Source: Pseudomonadota bacterium
GTDB taxonomy: Bacteria; Pseudomonadota; Alphaproteobacteria; Rhizobiales; Xanthobacteraceae
Direction: 5' to 3'
Assembly (NCBI GenBank): GCA_021811945.1
Contig: JAKAPE010000007.1
Coordinates: 1 to 35,844 of the forward strand
Length of the DNA: 35,844 nucleotides
The notes under the pieces were generated by a model that searched no databases, had not been told where the DNA came from, and saw only the letters and a list, made by a program, of their open reading frames with translations. The position numbers and the translations under genes were made by a program. Positions 28,660 through 35,844 of the stretch are shown here, piece after piece. Each line of letters opens with the position of its first letter. Positions within the stretch are counted from its first letter, which is position 1.

Positions 28660-29367
28660 ATGTCCGTGACCTATTCGAGAGAAACAAGCCTTTCCGGCGA
28701 ATCCGCCGCCTATGGCGGCTTCGTCGATGCGCTTGGAGGCATAGCCACGATCGTATTGGCGATCATTGCTTTGTCCGGGGTGCAATCGCAGGTCCTTCTG
28801 TCGATTGCCACGATCGTGTTCGGCGCCGCGCTCCTGATACAGGGCGGCGCAATGTTGACTGAGTTCGCCCAGATCGAAATCACCGCCGAGGAAGAGGCCA
28901 CTGCTGCCGCCAGCGGTGGCGGGCTGTCGGCGCTATTCCTGGTTGGCGTCGCCGGCATCGTCCTGGGCGTGCTGGCGCTTATGGGCGTTCATGCCCTTAT
29001 GCTCGACGCGATCGCCGCCATCGCCTTCGGCGGCGCGCTTATCGTGAGCGCCTCCGCCGTGTGGCAGCTCCTGACCTCGCGGTCGATGGCCAGCCGATTC
29101 CAGACGTACAGCTCAATGCTGCGGGTCGTGGCCGCTCAAGTTACAGCTGGCTCCTCCGTCATCCAGGGAATAGCGGGGCTGGCAGTGATCGTGCTCGGCA
29201 TCTTAGCGGTGGCCGGCATCAACGGCTTGATGTTGACGCTTGTCGCTTTACTCACCGCGGGGGCGGCGATCGTCCTCACCGGAAGCACACTCAGCGGCGC
29301 CATGATCGGATTCATGCGTTCAACCCCGCCGGCACGAACCGGCGCGGCGACCCACCAGGTCGGCTGA
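28660..29367 (+). CDS. Six-helix membrane protein with three internal repeats (HdeD-like)
   Basis: A 235-residue inner-membrane protein. Three copies of a two-helix unit can be aligned: GGIATIVLAIIALSGV...LLIQGGAML, GVAGIVLGVLALMGVHALML...VSASAV and GIAGLAVIVLGILAVAGIN...LTGSTL. The layout recalls HdeD/DUF308 proteins linked to acid or membrane stress, but that is only a resemblance. ATG 28660 has GGAG at a good distance; the frame is open far upstream (from 27442) but there it is antisense to argB. A strong terminator hairpin follows. Confidence 0.8.
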   Translation: MSVTYSRETSLSGESAAYGGFVDALGGIATIVLAIIALSGVQSQVLLSIATIVFGAALLIQGGAMLTEFAQIEITAEEEATAAASGGGLSALFLVGVAGIVLGVLALMGVHALMLDAIAAIAFGGALIVSASAVWQLLTSRSMASRFQTYSSMLRVVAAQVTAGSSVIQGIAGLAVIVLGILAVAGINGLMLTLVALLTAGAAIVLTGSTLSGAMIGFMRSTPPARTGAATHQVG

Positions 29368-29398
29368 GCGCTCCAGCATCGATCGAGCGGCAAAACGC

Positions 29399-29424
29399 TT
29401 CGGCCCGGATAAAGCCGGGCCGAA
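29399..29424. terminator. Terminator hairpin between convergent genes
   Basis: A perfect 10-bp stem (TTCGGCCCGG / CCGGGCCGAA) with a 6-nt loop. It lies between the stop of the membrane-protein gene and the end of engB; on the minus strand it is followed by GCGTTTTG, so it could serve both directions. Confidence 0.75.
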
Positions 29425-29467
29425 ATGTAGTCGTCTTTCGAGCCGATTGCGATGTTCAGTTGTTCCG

Positions 29468-30160
29468 TTATTGCCTGCCAAGCGGCCGCAACAGCTCGCC
29501 ACGCTCGAGCAAAAGCCGGGCGATGGCCGCGCGCAAAGTGGGAATGCCGGCCCCTGTGCGCGCAGAAGTGACAATGAGGCCGGGAAACGCCGCCGGCCGG
29601 CCGCGTATCGCGGCCATCGTAGCGTCCCGGCGGAGCGCCAGTTCCCGCTCGTTTACCTCGTCGCATTTCGTGAGCACGATCTCGTGGCTGACGCCGGCTC
29701 GGCCGAGGGTGCCGAGGACCGGATCGTCGGCTGCGGTGAGCCCGCGGCGCGCATCGACGAGCAGGTAGATGCGCGCGAGCGTCGCGCGCGCGCGCAAATA
29801 GGCGTAGGCAAACCCGGTCCAGGCCGCAGCCTTGCTCTTTGCCGCCGCCGCATAGCCGTAGCCCGGCAGATCGACCAGAACCAGCCGATGCGGGCTGCGG
29901 AAGAAGATCAGTTCCCGGGTGCGGCCGGGTGTGCTCGAAGTGCGCGCCAAAGCGCGGCGGCCGGTGAGCGCGTTGATCAGGCTTGATTTGCCGACATTGG
30001 AGCGGCCGGCAAAAGCGATTTCCAATCCCGCCATGGGCGGAAGTGAGGCCGGCGATGCCGCCGCCTTGAGGAAGGTCCAGTCGCAGGCAAACATCCGACG
30101 GCCGCTCTCCATCTCAGCCTCGGTGAAATCGCCCCCGGCGCTCTCGGATTGACCGCTCAT
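29468..30160 (-). CDS. engB: Ribosome biogenesis GTP-binding protein EngB (YihA/YsxC)
   Basis: A 230-residue TRAFAC GTPase needed for assembly of the large ribosomal subunit. G1 is GRSNVGKS (52-59), G3 is DLPGYG (97-102), G4 is TKCD and G5 contains TSA. The FLKAAASPASLPP stretch before G1 is typical of the family. ATG 30160 is used. It converges on the upstream membrane-protein gene and is divergent from the SPW gene. Confidence 0.95.
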   Translation of the reverse strand: MSGQSESAGGDFTEAEMESGRRMFACDWTFLKAAASPASLPPMAGLEIAFAGRSNVGKSSLINALTGRRALARTSSTPGRTRELIFFRSPHRLVLVDLPGYGYAAAAKSKAAAWTGFAYAYLRARATLARIYLLVDARRGLTAADDPVLGTLGRAGVSHEIVLTKCDEVNERELALRRDATMAAIRGRPAAFPGLIVTSARTGAGIPTLRAAIARLLLERGELLRPLGRQ

Positions 30161-30407
30161 GGATTCCTGCCGTCAAGAGCCAACGGCCTGCGGCCGCCGC
30201 CCGCGAACTTGTCGTGTTGTTCTGCGGTCCGCGCAAGGGTGCACAAGGGCGCTGCGCGTGCTGCGGTAACCCAAGAGCGACGCCGAGTGCGGCGTGGAAC
30301 CGAACGGGCGAGCCGGGGTTTTCCCGAAGCGCCGGTGCGCGGTCGGCGCAAGCGGCAACCTTGCAATGAGCTCGGTCGTGCGGCGACCGCTTCGTAGAGG
30401 GTACCAC

Positions 30408-30778
30408 ATGGATGAGTGGTCGAATGCGAAGCTCTGCGACGTAGCAAATCTCGTCCTGGGCATGATCCTGTTCTTCTCGCCCTGGCTGTTTGGCCTCGCC
30501 ACCGGGGCGCCGTGGCAGACCGCGTCGATTACCGGCATCGTCATTGCGGTGCTGTCGGTGGCTGCGCTGGCCGCATTCGCCTTCTGGGAGGAATGGGTCA
30601 ATTTGATCGCAGGCTTGTGGCTGATCGCGGCGCCGTGGCTGCTGGGCTTTCAGGATACCAGTGCCATGACCATCGATGCGGCGATTGGAGGGGTCGTTGC
30701 GCATTGGCCGCCTTCGAGGTTTGGCTCAGCCGTCCGCTGCCGAGAATCACTGCGAGCCACCAAAGCGGAATGAATTGA
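30408..30778 (+). pseudogene. SPW-repeat membrane protein with C-terminal frameshift
   Basis: ATG 30408 has GAGG seven bases upstream. Two SPW-type units are clear: NLVLGMILFFSPWLFGL and NLIAGLWLIAAPWLLGF, each with a membrane hairpin. After AAIGGVVA the frame goes to HWPPSRFGSAVRCRES and stops at 30773, whereas the next frame continues naturally as LAAFEVWLSRPLPRITAS to a stop at 30778. One base is missing near 30701-30705. As it stands the protein is probably membrane-competent with an altered tail, so it may still work; alternatively the indel is an assembly error. Confidence 0.8.
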
Positions 30779-31150
30779 CGCCGTTTCCTGGGTTCCCGCT
30801 TTCGCGGCGTTTCCGCGGGAACCAGCGGCGTGAGGATCAACGTAAAATCATTACGTTTCAGGGTCGAAACCTCTAAAGTTGACTGATTTGATCGGTTTAT
30901 GCGGGCCGAGATCCGATCGCTCTGCCAGTCGTCGCGGCGGGAATTTGCGTGATGAACCGTAGTTTAACATCTGCGACAGATACTTAGCGGACAAGTGCGA
31001 CATTCCTGCCACATCTGAGGTTTACAGTGCCTGTCGAGTTCGCGGACGCTGGTATGATCGGGGCGATTTCGCTATGGGAGAGGCAGCGAGTTGTCGGTGG
31101 GATCGGGTGGGAAGGCGAGGCGGCGAAACAACAGTAGCCAAGGTATAGCA
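30779..31150. other. Intergenic region before the L,D-transpeptidase gene
   Basis: About 370 bp without a supported gene. It starts with a terminator-like hairpin (30791-30823), and the rest is relatively AT-rich for this genome (for example AAAATCATTACG and TAGTTTAAC), which would suit a promoter for the downstream lipoprotein gene, but no element is certain. Confidence 0.5.
30791..30823 (+). terminator. Hairpin downstream of the SPW gene
   Basis: A 9-bp stem GGTTCCCGC / GCGGGAACC around a 15-nt loop, 13 nt after the SPW stop. There is no strong T-run, so it may be a repeat-type hairpin rather than a true terminator. Confidence 0.45.
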
Positions 31151-31831
31151 ATGCGTGCACTCGTTTTCGTTGCTGTTGCCGGTGCGCTCGCAGTGGCGCT
31201 CGGCGGCTGCGTGGAGGGAACGATCGAACCTGCCAGCGAAGTCGGTTGGACAGGGCGCGACAAGGCTTTGATGTCCAATCTGCCGTACAATCAGGCCAGC
31301 GTACCCGAAGCCGACCACCGACAGATTGTCGCCTATCACCGCAAGGAAGCGCCCGGCACCATCCTCATCGATAGCGACAACAAGTTCCTCTACTATGTGC
31401 TGCCGGGAGGCAGGGCGATCCGCTACGGCATTGCGGTCGGCGAGGAGGCGCAGGCGTGGAGCGGCATTGCCAAGGTCGGCCGCATGGCGGAATGGCCGGC
31501 GTGGATACCCACCGCGGGCGAGCAGGCACGGCTTGGGCCGTTGCCGGCCTATGTCACCGGTGGCCCGCATAATCCGATGGGGGCGCGCGCGATGTACCTC
31601 TATTCGAACGGCAGGGACACAAGCTACCGCATCCACGGCACCAACCAGCCGCAATATATCGGCCAAGCCGTCTCCTCGGGCTGCATCCGCATGACGAACG
31701 AGAACGCGATCGACCTCTACAATCACGTCAAGGTCGGCACCGTAGTGGTCGTGCTGCCGCCGACACACCACAACTCGCTGTTCAGCGCAAACGAGGTAGG
31801 CGGATTCGGGTTCGAGACTTCCGAGAACTGA
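31151..31831 (+). CDS. L,D-transpeptidase (ErfK/YbiS family), lipoprotein
   Basis: A 226-residue protein with a lipoprotein signal ending in LGGC (Cys20). The YkuD catalytic domain carries YRIHGTNQPQ and the signature SSGCIRMTNENAIDLY with the nucleophilic Cys and preceding His. Such enzymes make 3-3 peptidoglycan cross-links or attach lipoproteins to peptidoglycan in the periplasm. ATG 31151 has AAGG upstream and gives a proper signal; the frame is open from 31091. It is likely monocistronic. Confidence 0.93.
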   Translation: MRALVFVAVAGALAVALGGCVEGTIEPASEVGWTGRDKALMSNLPYNQASVPEADHRQIVAYHRKEAPGTILIDSDNKFLYYVLPGGRAIRYGIAVGEEAQAWSGIAKVGRMAEWPAWIPTAGEQARLGPLPAYVTGGPHNPMGARAMYLYSNGRDTSYRIHGTNQPQYIGQAVSSGCIRMTNENAIDLYNHVKVGTVVVVLPPTHHNSLFSANEVGGFGFETSEN

Positions 31832-31934
31832 TTCGGTTTCCGAGGGATTGGCGCGTCGCCCCTGGTCGCTCGGTGGTCGCTGGGCGCAGTGTTTTATTGA
31901 CCGGCAAAGAGCGGGTCGGGAAGCCACATGGCTG

Positions 31935-32141
31935 CTACGCGCCGAGCGTGATCTGAACGATTTCCGGCGGCATGCCGAGACGCGCGGGGATGATGCTGGT
32001 ACCCAAGCCGCCCGATACGATCATGTGCCGGCCGCCCTCGGTCACGTGGCCATAGGCAAACCGGGCGCCGTACTTCGAGGGAACGAACATCGGCCAGATC
32101 AGCGGCAGGCGGATCTGGCCGCGGTCAACGATGTGCCGCCG
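31935..32141 (-). pseudogene. C-terminal remnant of a metallophosphoesterase
   Basis: About 65 codons on the minus strand read GQIRLPLIWPMFVPSKYGAR, then FAYGHVTEGGRHMIVSGGLG and TSIIPARLGMPPEIVQITLGA (stop at 31935). This matches the end of YaeI-like metallophosphoesterases (usual GHTHGGQ then GGLGTS...RFGVPPEI). The GHTHGGQ metal motif is degraded to RHIVDRGQ and everything upstream is missing; the SDR gene ends at 32150 instead. It is a truncated relic. Confidence 0.7.
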
Positions 32142-32149
32142 AACAGCTA

Positions 32150-33064
32150 TCACACCGGGTCCCAGGAGAACACGTCGGTCGAGCGTTCGAGTGGCGTGAA
32201 GGAAGGGGCGAAGACGCCCTTGAGCTGGGCATCGAGCTTTTCCGGCGTCCAACCCTCGGAGCGGTGCAAGGTGCGGATCGGGCGGTTCTGGTTGAACAGA
32301 TAAATTTCGTTGTTGCGCACGGAAAAGATCTGGCCGCTGACGCCGTCGGCGCGGTCGGAGCCGAGATAGACGGCGAGCGGGGCGATTTTTTCCGGGGTCA
32401 TCTCGCGCAGGCGGGCGATGCGCATCTTTTCCGCCTCGGTTTCGGCCGGGATCGAATCGATCATGCGCGTCCACGCGAACGGCGCTACGCAGTTCGAGCG
32501 CACGGAGAAGCGCGCCATGTCAAGGGCGATGCCGCGCGAGAGCCCGACAATGCCCATCTTGGCCGCCATGTAATTGGCCTGGCCGAAATTGCCGACGAGG
32601 CCGGAGGTCGAGGTCATGTGCACGTAGCTGCCGGAATTCTGCGCGCGGAAATGCGGCGCGCAGGCGCGGCTCATGTTGAACGAGCCGTTGAGGTGCACGT
32701 TGATCACGTCCGACCAGTCGGACCAGCTCATGCGGTGAAAGATGCGGTCGCGCAGGATGCCGGCATTGTTGACCAGGATGTCGACGCGACCGAAGGCGTC
32801 GAGCGCCGACTGCACGATCTTCTCGGCATTGGCCGGCTCGCTGATCGACAGCGTCGAAGCGATCCCTTCGCCGCCGGCCTTCTTGATCTCGGCGACGACA
32901 TCATGCGCCGGCGAGGCATCGACGCCGGCGCCTTCAAGGCTCGCCCCGATGTCGCAGACGACGACGCGTGCCCCTTCCTGCGCCATGAGGAGCGCGATGC
33001 CGCGCCCGATGCCCCGCCCCGCTCCGGTAACGATGGCGACCTTGCCGTCCACAATGCCTGACAT
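32150..33064 (-). CDS. Short-chain dehydrogenase/reductase
   Basis: A 304-residue SDR. The nucleotide loop TGAGRGIGRG, the NNAG motif and the catalytic Ser...Tyr-x3-Lys (MTSTSGLVGNFGQANYMAAK) are intact. The C-terminal extension (about 50 residues, after GVSGQIFSVRNNEIYLFNQ) resembles SDRs near the hydroxyacyl-CoA dehydrogenase part of multifunctional beta-oxidation enzymes. ATG 33064 is supported by GAGGA five bases upstream. It probably reduces or oxidises a hydroxyacyl or related alcohol; substrate unknown. A MetE-like gene lies just upstream, separated by a strong hairpin. Confidence 0.93.
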   Translation of the reverse strand: MSGIVDGKVAIVTGAGRGIGRGIALLMAQEGARVVVCDIGASLEGAGVDASPAHDVVAEIKKAGGEGIASTLSISEPANAEKIVQSALDAFGRVDILVNNAGILRDRIFHRMSWSDWSDVINVHLNGSFNMSRACAPHFRAQNSGSYVHMTSTSGLVGNFGQANYMAAKMGIVGLSRGIALDMARFSVRSNCVAPFAWTRMIDSIPAETEAEKMRIARLREMTPEKIAPLAVYLGSDRADGVSGQIFSVRNNEIYLFNQNRPIRTLHRSEGWTPEKLDAQLKGVFAPSFTPLERSTDVFSWDPV

Positions 33065-33083
33065 TCTGTTCCTCACTATCCAA

Positions 33084-33114
33084 ATTTCCTCCCCCGCGTT
33101 GCGGGGGAGGAAAT
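33084..33114. terminator. Strong hairpin between the MetE-like and SDR genes
   Basis: A perfect 14-bp inverted repeat (ATTTCCTCCCCCGC and its complement) with a 3-nt loop, immediately after the MetE-like stop and about 20 nt before the SDR start. On the minus strand it ends in AAATTTGG. It may terminate or attenuate, or be one of the dispersed palindromes. Confidence 0.6.
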
Positions 33115-33115
33115 A

Positions 33116-34216
33116 TCAACCCCACACTTCGTCGGCAATTTCCACAAGCATCCTCAGCTTGGCCCACTGTTCCTCCTCCGCGAGGACGTTGCCCTCCTCG
33201 GTCGAGGCGAAGCCGCATTGCGGCGACAGGCAGAGCCGGTCGAGATCGGCGAATGCGGCGGCCTCGTCGAGGCGGCGTTTGATCGCATCCTTGGTTTCGA
33301 GCGCGCCCGTCTTCGTCGTCACCAGGCCGAGCACGGCAATGCGGTCCTTAGGCAGATGCCGCAGCGGCTCGAAGCCGCCGGCGCGGGCGCTGTCGTATTC
33401 CATGAAATAGCCGTGCACCTTGATGCGGTCGAAGAGGATTTGCGCCATCGCTTCGTAGCCGCCGGCCCCCATGAAGGTCGATTTGTAGTTGCCGCGGCAC
33501 AGATGCATGGTCACCGTCATGTCGGGCGGGATGTCCGAGATCGCGGTGTTGATGAGATCGCCGTAAAGCGTGCCGAGATAGTCGGGATCGTCGCCGCGCT
33601 CGCGCATCTGCAGCCGGTATTTGTCATCGCACAGCATGGCAATGAAGACCTCGTCGAGCTGCAGATAGCGGCAGCCTGCGTCGTAGAAGGCGCGCACGGC
33701 CTTTTGGTACGCCTGTCCCAGGTCCTCGAAGAACACGTCGAGCTTGGGATAAACCGATTTGTCGATCGGCGTCGGTACCGGGCGCCCGTAGATTGCCGAC
33801 GGCGCCGGAATGGTCATTTTCGGCGAGCGTCGGGTATGTGCCTTGAGGAAGCGGAAATGATCGAGCATCGGATGGCCGGAAAAGCCGAGCTTGCCGGTGA
33901 CGCGCACGCCCTGATTGCGCGTGGTGACGGCAGCAAAGGCGATGCCGGTATCCATCACGTGGCGCTCGACACCGTCGAGGCCCCACAGGAAGTCGAGATG
34001 CCACCAGGAACGGCGGAATTCGCCGTCGGTGACGGACTGCAAGCCGACCTCTTCCTGCTTTCCGATAACTTTGTCGATCTCGCGGTCTTCCACGGCCTTC
34101 AGATCGGTCAGCGCGATCGCGCCCTCGGCATGGCGCTGGCGCGCCGCTTTCAGCGCGGCGGGCCGCAACAGGCTGCCGACGTGATCGGCGCGGAACGGAG
34201 GCGTGGTTCGTCGCAT
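33116..34216 (-). CDS. MetE-like (cobalamin-independent methionine synthase C-domain) family protein
   Basis: A 366-residue protein of the YxjG/YxjH-like family. It corresponds to the catalytic MetE C-terminal domain: RADHVGSLLRP at the start, QSVTDGEFRRSWW, YLQLDEVFIAML, and zinc ligands in MHLCRGN (His, Cys), YFMEYDS (Glu) and LSPQCGFAS (Cys). It probably transfers a methyl group to homocysteine or a similar thiol, or cleaves such a bond; the natural donor is uncertain. ATG 34216 is backed by a perfect AGGAGG with seven-base spacing, so the longer frame to 34321 is rejected. Confidence 0.93.
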   Translation of the reverse strand: MRRTTPPFRADHVGSLLRPAALKAARQRHAEGAIALTDLKAVEDREIDKVIGKQEEVGLQSVTDGEFRRSWWHLDFLWGLDGVERHVMDTGIAFAAVTTRNQGVRVTGKLGFSGHPMLDHFRFLKAHTRRSPKMTIPAPSAIYGRPVPTPIDKSVYPKLDVFFEDLGQAYQKAVRAFYDAGCRYLQLDEVFIAMLCDDKYRLQMRERGDDPDYLGTLYGDLINTAISDIPPDMTVTMHLCRGNYKSTFMGAGGYEAMAQILFDRIKVHGYFMEYDSARAGGFEPLRHLPKDRIAVLGLVTTKTGALETKDAIKRRLDEAAAFADLDRLCLSPQCGFASTEEGNVLAEEEQWAKLRMLVEIADEVWG

Positions 34217-34371
34217 TGGCTTTCCTCCTCGACGCGCTTCGCCCTTGCCCTTGGCCATCAGCGGCTCACGGGCCGGGGCGAAAGCGAATGAAGCTATCGG
34301 GGGTCGCAGGCGATTTGGCAAGCCATGCGAACGAGCGCAGCTTGCAGGCGGCCCGCTCTGTGACTTGCATT

Positions 34372-34457
<86 letters not shown>

Positions 34458-34749
34458 AATGTCGCGATAGGTACGGAGCAGCCAAGTCGTTGTCAATCAA
34501 ACGCGGGTTCGCCGCGCTTGGCTGGCCGGATGCGGGGGTGCGCCGGCGTTTGTGCGGCGAAAGGAGCGACCAGCCTCTCGCTCCTGCGAGCAAGGTTGAG
34601 GTTCGGAAGCCCGGGTTTTCTCTCATGCCGCCGACCCCTCTCAGCGCGATCATCTCCCGCAGGAGAAAAACTCCGGCGCACGGCTGCGTCCCCCTCTATA
34701 CACGGCGAGTTCGATCTTGTATTTCCGCCTCCGATAATGGCGACCTCCA

Positions 34750-35721
34750 ATGACCGCGAAATCCAGGTTTGAGACGCTCGTCACCGTGTTCGGCGGTTCC
34801 GGATTTCTCGGCCGCCATGTGGTGCGCGCACTGGCGAATCGCGGTTACCTGATCCGAGTCGCGGTGCGCCGGCCCGAGCTTGCCGGCCATTTGCAGCCGC
34901 TCGGGCGGGTCGGGCAGATAGAACCTGTGCAGGCAAATTTGCGCTATCCGCAATCCGTCGAGGCGGCGGTGCGCGGAGCGGACGTCGTCATCAATCTCGT
35001 CGGGATTCTGTTCGAGAGGGGCCGTCAGCGCTTCGATGCCGTGCAGGGGGCCGGAGCAGCCGCGGTGGCGCAAGCCGCCGGCGCCGTCGATGCGCGCCTT
35101 ATTCACGTTTCGGCCATCGGCGCCGACCAGCACTCAGCCTCGCGTTATGCGCGATCCAAAGCGGACGGCGAGCGGCTGGTGCGGGCGGCACAGGGTGCCG
35201 CCATCATTGTACGACCCTCAATCCTGTTCGGGCCGGAAGACGATTTTTTCAACCGGTTCGCCGCCTTGGCCCGCATTGCGCCGGCGCTGCCGCTTCCCGG
35301 CGGCGGCCACATGCGCTTTCAGCCGGTGTTTGTCGGCGACGTGGCCGAAGCGATCGCGCGCGGCGTCGATGGGGCGCTCAAGCAAGGCCAGACCTACGAG
35401 CTCGGGGGGCCTGACGTGCGCTCATTTCGTGAATTGATGGAATTCATCCTCTCGACCGTCGGTCGGCGCCGGCTGCTGGTTCCGGTGCCGTTCGCTGTGA
35501 TGAAGCTGCAGGCGGCGTTCCTGCAATTGCTGCCGAAGCCTCCGCTTACGCCCGACCAGGTCGAACTGCTCAAGCGCGACAATATCGTCTCGCACGCCGC
35601 CAAGGCCGAGGGCTGCACGCTCGAAGCGCTCGGCATCGTGCCCGCCTCGATCGCCGCGGTGGTGCCTAGCTACCTCTGGCGCTTCCGCAAGACCGGTCAG
35701 TTCCCCGGCCGCGTCGTCTAA
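34750..35721 (+). CDS. NDUFA9-like NAD(P)-binding protein (complex I accessory-type)
   Basis: A 323-residue atypical SDR/epimerase. The Rossmann start TVFGGSGFLGRHVVRALANRG, the VINLVGILFERG stretch and SAIGADQHSASRYARSKADGE are characteristic of the complex I NDUFA9 subunit family in alphaproteobacteria. Family members bind NADPH and may stabilise complex I at the membrane; they may also act alone. ATG 34750 is used with a weak ribosome binding site. A group II intron starts 11 nt after the stop. Confidence 0.92.
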   Translation: MTAKSRFETLVTVFGGSGFLGRHVVRALANRGYLIRVAVRRPELAGHLQPLGRVGQIEPVQANLRYPQSVEAAVRGADVVINLVGILFERGRQRFDAVQGAGAAAVAQAAGAVDARLIHVSAIGADQHSASRYARSKADGERLVRAAQGAAIIVRPSILFGPEDDFFNRFAALARIAPALPLPGGGHMRFQPVFVGDVAEAIARGVDGALKQGQTYELGGPDVRSFRELMEFILSTVGRRRLLVPVPFAVMKLQAAFLQLLPKPPLTPDQVELLKRDNIVSHAAKAEGCTLEALGIVPASIAAVVPSYLWRFRKTGQFPGRVV

Positions 35722-35732
35722 TCTTACTGAAT

Positions 35733-35844
35733 GTGCGCCGGGAGACCGGCAAGGAGTAGGGGGTGCAAGTCCCCTGCGATGAAGGAGTAGCGGTCCACAT
35801 CGGCCCCGAGCCGTGCGTCAGCAGTCGCGAGGCTGTGGGCGAAG
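35733..35844 (+). mobile_element. 5' end of a group II intron (cut by window edge)
   Basis: The sequence opens with GTGCG, the standard group II 5' boundary, then a short hairpin (GCCGG-gaga-CCGGC) and GGGGGTGCAAGTCCCC, a domain I hairpin common in bacterial group II introns. AAGGAGTAGCGGTCCAC and GTCGCGAGGCTGTGGGCGAAG continue the domain I pattern as I remember it. The intron-encoded reverse transcriptase would lie beyond the window. The class cannot be set from 112 nt. Confidence 0.75.

Noticed and set aside
34217-34371. SAM- or methionine-responsive riboswitch before the MetE-like gene
   Set aside because: I looked for SAM-II-type conserved segments in the leader and did not find them; the region is short and next to a tRNA gene.

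Overview
The window is high-GC chromosomal DNA from an alphaproteobacterium, most likely Hyphomicrobiales (Bradyrhizobium/Xanthobacteraceae-like). I infer this from the short PutA without a DNA-binding domain, the signal-peptide YqgE, SPW-repeat and NDUFA9-type proteins, and the palindromic repeats typical of these genomes. Most of it is housekeeping and metabolic genes; about 2 kb next to thiC and the right edge look accessory.

Layout. 1-6.8 kb, plus strand: small lipoprotein, ABM-fold monooxygenase, DMT exporter, APC permease with a coupled secreted protein of unknown function, and a membrane-anchored alpha/beta hydrolase with a 55-residue tandem repeat. 6.6-8.7 kb, minus strand: compact cassette directly behind thiC with a zeta-toxin-like kinase, a small possible partner, a frameshifted ~65-aa gene, a frameshifted DUF433 antitoxin-like gene, a HEAT-like helical protein and a minimal nucleotidyltransferase with a Cys/His cluster. 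8.7-11 kb: thiC under a TPP riboswitch, with two different palindromic repeats inserted in frame. 11-17 kb, minus: YqgE/AlgH, a six-cysteine secreted protein, DedA, a HisE-like pyrophosphohydrolase and PutA. 17.3-24.2 kb: a small plus-strand orphan, then phosphomannomutase/phosphoglucomutase, HrpB helicase, an acyl-CoA thioesterase and the ACT + UPF0210 pair. 24.3-30.2 kb: a lone molybdopterin hydroxylase large subunit, a small conserved protein, argB, a three-repeat membrane protein on the plus strand, and engB. 30.4-35.8 kb: a frameshifted SPW protein, an L,D-transpeptidase lipoprotein, a metallophosphoesterase remnant, an SDR, a MetE-like protein, tRNA-Leu(CAG), an NDUFA9-like protein, and the 5' end of a group II intron running off the window.

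How the genes work together: thiC makes the thiamine pyrimidine and is controlled by TPP; because the kinase gene starts only 2 nt after thiC stops, the cassette may share that control. PutA oxidises proline to glutamate and ArgB commits glutamate to arginine, but they are far apart and not an operon. Three conserved-looking small genes carry single-base frameshifts, so either there is real decay in accessory genes or the assembly has indels; raw reads would decide.

The best candidates for something undescribed are the thiC-linked kinase/nucleotidyltransferase cassette and the in-frame palindromic insertions in ThiC (and a short one in HrpB).
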